The notes under the pieces are model-generated. The model made no database searches. It was not told the origin of the DNA and saw only the letters and a list, made by a program, of their open reading frames with translations. This document shows, one piece after another, positions 29,761 through 34,757 of a DNA stretch of 34,757 nt. The translations under genes were made by a program, and so were the position numbers. Origin of the DNA: DASSNR01 sp036278935 (GTDB lineage Bacteria > Gemmatimonadota > Gemmatimonadetes > Gemmatimonadales > Gemmatimonadaceae). How positions within the stretch are numbered: the stretch's first letter is position 1; each line of letters starts with the position of its first letter. Where the stretch lies: contig DASUKA010000129.1 of NCBI GenBank assembly GCA_036278935.1, forward strand, positions 1-34,757, given 5' to 3'.

Positions 29761-31413
29761 TCACATCCGTTCCGGCGCGGCGATGCCCAGAATGGCCAGG
29801 CCGTTCGCCAGGACAATCTGGGTGGCGCGCGCCAGAAGCAGGCGGGCGTTCATGATGCGCGGCGGCTCTCCGAGCACGTGATGCGTATGATACCAGAGGT
29901 GCGCCAGGCGCGCGGTCTCCAGCAAGTACGTCGCGACGCGGTGCGGCTCGAGCGCTTCGGCCGCGCCGGCAACGAGATCCGGGAAATCGAGCAGTGCCTT
30001 GACCAGTGCGTGCTCCTCGGGCGCCGACAGGGCCGTGAAGTCCACCCCCTCCGCCGTGAGCGCTGCGGCCTCGATGCCGCCCACCCGGAAGATGCCCGAC
30101 ATGCGCGCGTGCGCCATCTGGATGTAATAGACGGGGTTGTCCTCGGACTGCGAGCGCGCCAGATCGATATCGAACACCAGCTGCGACTCGGCCTTGCGCA
30201 TGAGAAAGAAGTAGCGCACGGCGTCCCGACCGACCTCGTCGATCAGATCCCGCACCGTCACGTAGCTGCCGGCCCGCTTGGAGATTTTCACTTCCTCGCC
30301 AGCGCGCATCACTGTCACCATCTGATGCAGCGCGTACTCGGGGTAGCGCTCGGGGATGCCCATCTCGAGAGCCTGGAGCCCCACACGCACGCGGGTGACC
30401 GTGCTGTGGTGATCCGCGCCCTGTACATTGATCGCGCGCCGGAAACCCCGCTCCCACTTCGTGACGTGATAGGCGACATCCGGCACAAAGTACGTCGGCT
30501 CCCCGCCCTTTTCGGCGCGGCGCCGCATCACGCGGTCCTTGTCATCGCCAAAGTCGGTGGTCCGGAGCCAGAGGGCGCCGTCCTTCTCGTACGTATGGCC
30601 CGCGGTCACCAGACGCTGGACCGTGTCGTCCACCCGCCCCTCCGTGTAGAGCGAGGACTCCAGCGCAAAGACATCGAACCCGACGCCGAACGCGTGCAGG
30701 TCGCGGTCCTGCTCGGCGCGCAACTCGCGCACGGCGAACCGGCGCACCGCCTCCAGGTCATCGCCGTTGACGTCCTCCGGATGCTCCTGGACGTAGCGCT
30801 CAGCCAGATCCCGAATGTACTCGCCGTGATACCCGCCCTCGGGAATCGCCACGGACTGCCCGCCCTGCTCGCGCACACGGGCCTGCACGCTCAGCGCGAG
30901 ATTCATGATCTGCGCGCCGGCATCGTTGTAGTAAAACTCGCGCGTCACTCGCCAGCCGGTCCATTCGAGCAACGACGCAATAGCGTCACCGAGTGCGGCC
31001 TGCCGCCCATGTCCCACGTGCAGCGGTCCCGTGGGATTGGCCGAGACGAACTCCACGTTCACGAGGGCACCCTGCCCGGCCTCGTTCCGTCCGTACGCGC
31101 CCGCGCCCGCCACCACGTCGGCGAGTCCGCGCGCGCTCGCACCGGGGGCGATGTGGAAGTTGATGAACCCCGGCCCCGCGACCTCGATGCGCTCCACGCC
31201 CGCCACAGTCAGATCGAGGCGCGCCACGATATCGCGCGCGATATCGATTGGCTTCCGCTTGAGCGCTCGTGCCAGCATCATGGCCAGATTGGTCGCCCAT
31301 TCGCCGTGGCCGGAGTCGCGTGGACGCTCGAGGACGGGTTCAATGGACGCGGGTGCGCCCAGGGCGCGCGCCGCGTCCCGCAATCCGGCGTAAATCGCCT
31401 CGCGGGGGGTCAT
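29761..31413 (-). CDS. argS: Arginyl-tRNA synthetase
   Basis: A 550-residue class I synthetase. The ArgRS-specific N-terminal domain is present (residues 1-110, with GPGFINFHIAP). The HIGH-equivalent is HVGH (132-135) in NPTGPLHVGHGRQAALGDA. The KMSKS-equivalent appears as VKISKRAGSYVTVRDLIDEVG, followed by DAVRYFFL. The anticodon-binding DALR domain follows, with YIQMAHARMSGI and a C-terminal all-helical end LLARATQIVLANGLAILGIAAPERM. The start ATG overlaps the stop of the upstream zinc-ribbon gene by 4 nt. Confidence 0.97.
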   Translation of the reverse strand: MTPREAIYAGLRDAARALGAPASIEPVLERPRDSGHGEWATNLAMMLARALKRKPIDIARDIVARLDLTVAGVERIEVAGPGFINFHIAPGASARGLADVVAGAGAYGRNEAGQGALVNVEFVSANPTGPLHVGHGRQAALGDAIASLLEWTGWRVTREFYYNDAGAQIMNLALSVQARVREQGGQSVAIPEGGYHGEYIRDLAERYVQEHPEDVNGDDLEAVRRFAVRELRAEQDRDLHAFGVGFDVFALESSLYTEGRVDDTVQRLVTAGHTYEKDGALWLRTTDFGDDKDRVMRRRAEKGGEPTYFVPDVAYHVTKWERGFRRAINVQGADHHSTVTRVRVGLQALEMGIPERYPEYALHQMVTVMRAGEEVKISKRAGSYVTVRDLIDEVGRDAVRYFFLMRKAESQLVFDIDLARSQSEDNPVYYIQMAHARMSGIFRVGGIEAAALTAEGVDFTALSAPEEHALVKALLDFPDLVAGAAEALEPHRVATYLLETARLAHLWYHTHHVLGEPPRIMNARLLLARATQIVLANGLAILGIAAPERM

Positions 31414-31808
31414 GCCGTGGAGCTGCGCTTGTCCTTTGGCGTGCCGGTGTTTTTCTGCTCGGCCGGCGCCGAGCCCGCTCCGCCGCTTGCCGCTGCATCC
31501 GTCTTTGACCCAGGGTGCGACGGGGTGGCGCCGGTGCTCGAGGCGCTATCAGACGAGCTGCCCGATCCACCATTGCTGGAGGTGGAGTCTCCGCTCCGCG
31601 CCGGCGTCCGGTTCTTGTCCCCTTTCCGCCCGTAGTCGGTGATGTAGAACCCCGACCCCTTGAACAAGAGACCGGCTCCGCCGGAAATCTTCCGGGTCGC
31701 CGTCTGCCCACACTCGGGGCAAGGCAGCTCGGAAACGCCATCGCTGATCTTGCGGTAGAATCGTGAGAACTGGTGCCCGTCCGGGCACACAAATTCGTAG
31801 GTTGGCAT
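31410..31808 (-). CDS. FmdB-family zinc-ribbon protein
   Basis: A 132-residue protein. The first 55 residues match the FmdB (CxxC_CXXC_SSSS) family: MPTYEFVCPDGHQF, then LPCPECGQTATRKISGG. Zinc ligands are Cys8, His12 (in place of the second Cys), Cys30 and Cys33. GSGFYITDYGRKG follows, as in many members. The last 65 residues are a low-complexity Ser/Gly/Thr/Ala tail. The family is called a putative regulator of formamidase, but its general role is unknown. It overlaps argS by 4 nt and heads the transcription unit. Confidence 0.88.
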   Translation of the reverse strand: MPTYEFVCPDGHQFSRFYRKISDGVSELPCPECGQTATRKISGGAGLLFKGSGFYITDYGRKGDKNRTPARSGDSTSSNGGSGSSSDSASSTGATPSHPGSKTDAAASGGAGSAPAEQKNTGTPKDKRSSTA

Positions 31809-31901
31809 TATACCGTAACTTAATTGATCTCACATCATGAAACATGGGAGATCGTGGGCGATCCGCGCAGCGGGAGAGCCGCTCTCGCGGCCAACGGCAG
31901 C

Positions 31902-31930
31902 AACCTACGCAGCCCCCGACGATCCTTCAA
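31902..31930 (-). promoter_or_regulatory. Promoter upstream of the fmdB-like gene and argS
   Basis: TTGAAG (31925-31930 on minus), 17 nt, TAGGTT (31902-31907). It has the same layout as the btu promoter. The predicted leader is about 87 nt and includes a GC-rich hairpin around 31870-31891. No Shine-Dalgarno is visible before the ATG at 31808. The rest of 31931-32039 shows nothing further. Confidence 0.6.
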
Positions 31931-32039
31931 GGCAATCTCCGGTTATCGCACGGGGAAAGATAGCGTCGCGCCGGGGCGCGTTGGCCCCTCCGATGCTGGC
32001 GTGGCAGCGCTGACCCCGGCCCGGTTCTCTCTGGTCCGC

Positions 32040-33659
32040 TCAGCTGCCCGGATGATAGAGGCCCCAGCGCGCCGCGAGTGTGTCGGAAATCTCGCCGACG
32101 GTGGCGCGCGCGCGGACGGCCCGCACGATGAGCGGCATGAGCGCAGGCGCGGACCCCGTACGCGCTCCCGACGCGGTCACGCATTCCGCCGCCGTCCCAA
32201 GCTCGCCGAGGACCATCGAGACAACAGACGCATCGCGTGTGCGACGCACCTCTTGAAGCCGCCCGATCTGCTCGCGCTCCAGTGCCGTGTAGTCCGGGGC
32301 GGGAATGATGGGCGGTTCTACACCGTCGTCAAATCGGTTCACTCCCACCACCACCGTCTCTCCGCGCTCCACATGCAGCTGGTGCTCATACGCGCTGCGC
32401 GCGATCTCCTCCTGAAAGAAGCCGGCCGAGATCGCGCGCGCGGCACCGCCCAACTCATCGACCCTGGCGAGCAGTTCGGTAGCCCGCCGATCGAGTTCGT
32501 CAGTCAGATGCTCAACGTAGTAGCTCCCACCCAGCGGGTCAGCGGTGTTCGCCACGCCGGACTCGTACGCCAGCACCTGCTGCGTGCGGAGGGCGAGCGT
32601 GGCCGCCTCGGCCGTCGGCAGGGCAAGCGCCTCATCATAGCCGTTGGTATGGAGGGACTGCGTACCGCCCAGCACCGCCGCCAGCGCCTGCACCGTCACG
32701 CGCACCACATTGTCGAGCGGTTGCTGCGCGGTGAGCGTCACGCCTCCGGTTTGTGTGTGAAAGCGTAGCCGGGCACTGGCCTCCGCCGCGCCGAACCGCT
32801 CCCGCATCACACGCGCATAGATGCGTCGCGCGGCACGGAACTTCGCGACCTCCTCGAACAGATCATTGTGCGCGGCGAAGAAGAACGAGAGGCGCGGCGC
32901 AAAGGCATCTACGTGCAGGCCGGCGTTCATCGCGGCCGCAATGTATTCGATGGCGTTCGCGAAGGTGAAAGCCAACTCCTGCACCGCGGTCGCCCCCGCC
33001 TCGCGTATGTGATAGCCGGAGATCGAGATCGGGTTCCAGCGCGGGACCTCGGCCGCGCAGAAGCGGAACATCTCGGCAATGAGGGCAAGGCTCGGCGCCG
33101 GCGGGTAGATGTACGTGCCCCGCGCGATGTACTCTTTCAGAATGTCGTTCTGCACCGTGCCCCGCAGCGCGCCGCGCGCGATGCCGCGCTCTTCCGCCAC
33201 CACGATGTACATGGCCAGCAGCGTGGATGCCGTCGCGTTGATGGTCATCGACGTCGACACCGCGTCGAGCGGCAGGTCGGCGAGCAGCGCATGCATGTCG
33301 TCCACGGTGTCGATGGCCACGCCCACCCGACCCACTTCCCCCGCCGCACGCGGCGAATCGGAGTCGATGCCCATCTGCGTCGGCAGGTCGAACGCCACCG
33401 AGAGCCCCGTCTGGCCCGCGTCGAGCAACAGTTTGAAGCGGGCGTTCGTCTCGGCGGCGGTGCCGAAGCCGGCATACTGGCGCATGGTCCAGAGCCGCGT
33501 CCGGTACATGGATGGCTGCACGCCGCGCGTGAACGGGAACGTGCCGGGGTCGCCAAGCTGTCCTGGGTAGTCCGTCACGCCATCGGACGGGTGGTACACG
33601 CTCGCAATCGGGATACCGGAGGGAGACTCGCGATTGTCGGGTGGGAGGGAGTTGGCCAT
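32040..33659 (-). CDS. Methylmalonyl-CoA mutase, large (catalytic) subunit without B12-binding domain
   Basis: A 539-residue TIM-barrel acyl-CoA mutase subunit. It opens with PFTRGVQPSMYRTRLWTMRQYAGFGTAAETNARF and contains GLSVAFDLPTQMGIDSDSPRA and GTVQNDILKEYIARGTYIYPP. Tyr62 and Arg180 correspond to the substrate-carboxylate-binding Tyr89 and Arg207 of the Propionibacterium enzyme; isobutyryl-CoA mutases have Phe and Gln there. Methylmalonyl-CoA is therefore the better guess. The C-terminal B12-binding domain is absent, so a separate small subunit is needed and is not in the window. The ATG at 33659 is chosen by homology. The frame stays open upstream to 33809 and no Shine-Dalgarno is clear. 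Confidence 0.93.
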   Translation of the reverse strand: MANSLPPDNRESPSGIPIASVYHPSDGVTDYPGQLGDPGTFPFTRGVQPSMYRTRLWTMRQYAGFGTAAETNARFKLLLDAGQTGLSVAFDLPTQMGIDSDSPRAAGEVGRVGVAIDTVDDMHALLADLPLDAVSTSMTINATASTLLAMYIVVAEERGIARGALRGTVQNDILKEYIARGTYIYPPAPSLALIAEMFRFCAAEVPRWNPISISGYHIREAGATAVQELAFTFANAIEYIAAAMNAGLHVDAFAPRLSFFFAAHNDLFEEVAKFRAARRIYARVMRERFGAAEASARLRFHTQTGGVTLTAQQPLDNVVRVTVQALAAVLGGTQSLHTNGYDEALALPTAEAATLALRTQQVLAYESGVANTADPLGGSYYVEHLTDELDRRATELLARVDELGGAARAISAGFFQEEIARSAYEHQLHVERGETVVVGVNRFDDGVEPPIIPAPDYTALEREQIGRLQEVRRTRDASVVSMVLGELGTAAECVTASGARTGSAPALMPLIVRAVRARATVGEISDTLAARWGLYHPGS

Positions 33660-34017
33660 GGCGCTGAGAGCAACGGAAAACGAAGGGATCGAGATTTGCA
33701 CCGTATCGCGTGCAGCCCTACGGGCCGCTGCTGGAAGATACACGACTGGCGGACGGGCGGCGGGGCGGCGACAGGCAGTCCCGCACCGCATGCACGTCAC
33801 GTCGGCCATCGCAAACGCGGGCTGCTGGCGCTGCGTGCATGCAGGCGAGTCGGCGTCTCCACGGAGACAATCGCGATCGAGAACGCTCGCGCTCTCTGCG
33901 TGCAGCGAATCTGGCGCGCGTAGGGACGCATGGCTACGATTACGTACCCGAGCACCCGTTCCGTCACATCATGAGATCTCGGTCACTCACGATGCCGCTC
34001 CACCGCCGGCCGCGCAC
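33660..34017. other. Divergent intergenic region without a supported gene
   Basis: A 358-nt region between the mutase gene (-) and the receiver-domain gene (+). A possible + strand promoter TTGCAC-N17-TACGGG starts near 33697 but is weak. GCATGCAC and GTGCATGC half-repeats occur around 33790 and 33835. An open frame of 50 codons in line with the mutase (starting 33809, with one CxxC) is judged not coding. No RNA motif was recognised. Confidence 0.4.
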
Positions 34018-34518
34018 ATGAGCGCGGGGCGGCCGTCCTACGCCGACACGCCCGATGCACCCGAGAAGCGGCAGAGCCAGCGGCGGGCCGTCATCCTGGT
34101 GGTCGATCGTGACCCCAACATCCGCGAGCTCGAGTCGTACTTTCTGAATGAAGCCGGATACCAGGTGGAGTTCGCTGAGGATGGGATGGCGGCGCTCGAT
34201 CTCGCGCGGCGCCTCCGCCCTGACATCGTCGTGTGCGAAGTGCTGGTACCGAAGCTCGACGGCCTTGCGCTCTCCCGCGCCCTCAAGAGCGATCCGGCCA
34301 CAGGACACATCGCGGTGCTCGTATTCAGCATTCTGGCGGCGAGCGTGCGTGCGCGCGAAGCGGGCGCGGATGCCTTCCTCATGAAACCGCTCGCCGAGCG
34401 CCGCCTGGTGCAGACTGTCCGCGCCCTTCTCGCGGCGCGCGCCGCCGCCCGCACGGAGGCGGCCGCCTCCGCCGCGTCCTCCTCTGACGCTTCGCCCTCC
34501 ACCCCCTCGCAGCCATGA
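34018..34518 (+). CDS. Receiver-domain protein with non-canonical phosphoacceptor site
   Basis: A 166-residue product: a short N-terminal stretch, one REC domain (residues 24-140), then an Ala/Ser/Pro-rich tail. ILVVDRDPNIREL carries Asp30 but Arg31 in place of the second acidic residue. RRLRPDIVVCEVLVPKLDGLALS has Glu74 where the phosphoacceptor Asp is expected; the 44-residue spacing from Asp30 matches standard receivers. Ser104 and Lys123 (FLMKPLAE) are in place. The domain may therefore be locked or act by protein contacts without phosphotransfer. The ATG at 34018 lacks a Shine-Dalgarno. It overlaps the KaiC-like gene by 4 nt, so the two products probably work together. Confidence 0.85.
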   Translation: MSAGRPSYADTPDAPEKRQSQRRAVILVVDRDPNIRELESYFLNEAGYQVEFAEDGMAALDLARRLRPDIVVCEVLVPKLDGLALSRALKSDPATGHIAVLVFSILAASVRAREAGADAFLMKPLAERRLVQTVRALLAARAAARTEAAASAASSSDASPSTPSQP

Positions 34519-34757
34519 GCGCATCGGCAAGCGCATCGCCTCAGCCGGCCACCCCGGAATCCGACCTGTTCGCGCGCGTCGAGAGCGGAAACGCCCAGGC
34601 GGATGCCATTCTGGCGGGCGGATTCCCGGCGAACTCCATCAACGTCATCATGGGGCAGCCCGGCACGGGGAAGACCATCTTCGCCGAGCAGATGCTCTTC
34701 CACAACGCGCGCGGCGACCGCCCGATGCTCTACCTCACCACGCTCTCGGAGCCGATG
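34515..34757 (+). CDS. KaiC-like RecA-fold ATPase (truncated by window end)
   Basis: The first 81 residues are visible. A low-complexity Ser/Ala start is followed by FARVESGNAQADAILAGGFPANSINVIMGQPGTGKTIFAEQML, with Walker A GQPGTGKT, and MLYLTTLSEP, the pattern of the KaiC/RadA-like ATPase family in which a bilobed or single-lobed P-loop domain follows a GG-F/L-P turn. The ATG overlaps the receiver gene stop (ATGA). KaiC-like proteins next to response-regulator genes occur in many non-cyanobacterial genomes and need not be clock proteins. The number of ATPase lobes and the presence of autophosphorylation residues cannot be seen. Confidence 0.85.
   Translation, partial: MSASASASPQPATPESDLFARVESGNAQADAILAGGFPANSINVIMGQPGTGKTIFAEQMLFHNARGDRPMLYLTTLSEPM

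Noticed and set aside
28732..31635. Long + strand open frame (about 967 codons)
   Set aside because: It is antisense to the pfkB-family gene and argS, whose motifs are intact, and its composition is that of a GC-rich shadow frame.
31807..31812. Perfect TATAAT on minus at the fmdB-like start codon
   Set aside because: It overlaps the ATG, so transcription would start inside the gene, and no -35 lies 16-18 nt upstream. The promoter at 31902-31930 is better.
33660..33809. N-terminal extension of the mutase with a CxxC motif
   Set aside because: The mutase family starts near the ATG at 33659. The extension is Arg/Ala-rich with no second metal-binding pair and looks like chance open frame.
1..34757. 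CRISPR array, prophage or insertion sequence
   Set aside because: No regularly spaced direct repeats, transposase, integrase, phage structural gene or target-site duplication was seen.

Overview
This window looks like a chromosomal segment of a high-GC, Gram-negative-type bacterium. Gemmatimonadota is the best guess, and this is inference. It is supported by the GC-rich codon use, a TPR tail of the kind fused to Ser/Thr kinases, a FlgD/Por-type C-terminal domain in a high-GC genome, outer-membrane proteins, a mannose-type PTS with HPr kinase, and a large methylmalonyl-CoA mutase subunit without its B12 domain. No phage, IS element, integrase or CRISPR array was seen. Almost every gene from 1.6 to 33.7 kb is on the minus strand. 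The exceptions are the left-edge TPR gene, one small lipoprotein and the two genes at the right edge.

Layout from left to right. A truncated TPR protein (+) is followed by two tRNA-Ser genes (GGA and CGA), tadA and clpB (all -). A small lipoprotein (+) with a nearly leaderless promoter converges on a short secreted protein that is essentially a free-standing sorting-type domain. Next come selB and recO, then a cobalamin uptake operon (btuF-C-D-B order) preceded by a clear cobalamin riboswitch whose expression platform is a 28-bp perfect palindrome holding the Shine-Dalgarno sequence. A secreted/membrane protein of unknown function and a bifunctional-nuclease-family gene follow.

From about 27.5 down to 16.0 kb, 14 minus-strand genes are packed with no gap over about 35 nt. 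In transcription order they are an outer-membrane protein, ribD, ribE, ribBA, ribH, nusB, a GT4 glycosyltransferase, hprK, PTS IIA-IIB-IIC-IID of the mannose family, HPr and enzyme I. HPr keeps both His15 and Ser46, matching the linked HPr kinase. Upstream are fmdB-like, argS, a pfkB-family kinase and purM. A G-rich repeat with an inverted partner lies between argS and pfkB.

At the right end a methylmalonyl-CoA mutase large subunit (-) is divergent from a bicistron (+). That bicistron encodes a receiver-domain protein with Glu at the phosphoacceptor position and a KaiC-like ATPase cut off by the window end. The B12 uptake operon and the B12-dependent mutase fit the same physiology.

Several promoters share the form TTGA(C/A)(A/G)-N17-TAGNNT. 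In two of them the TAG stop codon of the preceding gene is the first half of the -10 element. I did not find an unmistakably new system. The most unusual items are the degenerate receiver/KaiC pair, the SD-sequestering palindrome under the B12 riboswitch, the compact PTS/HprK locus fused to the riboflavin genes, and the stop-codon/-10 overlaps.
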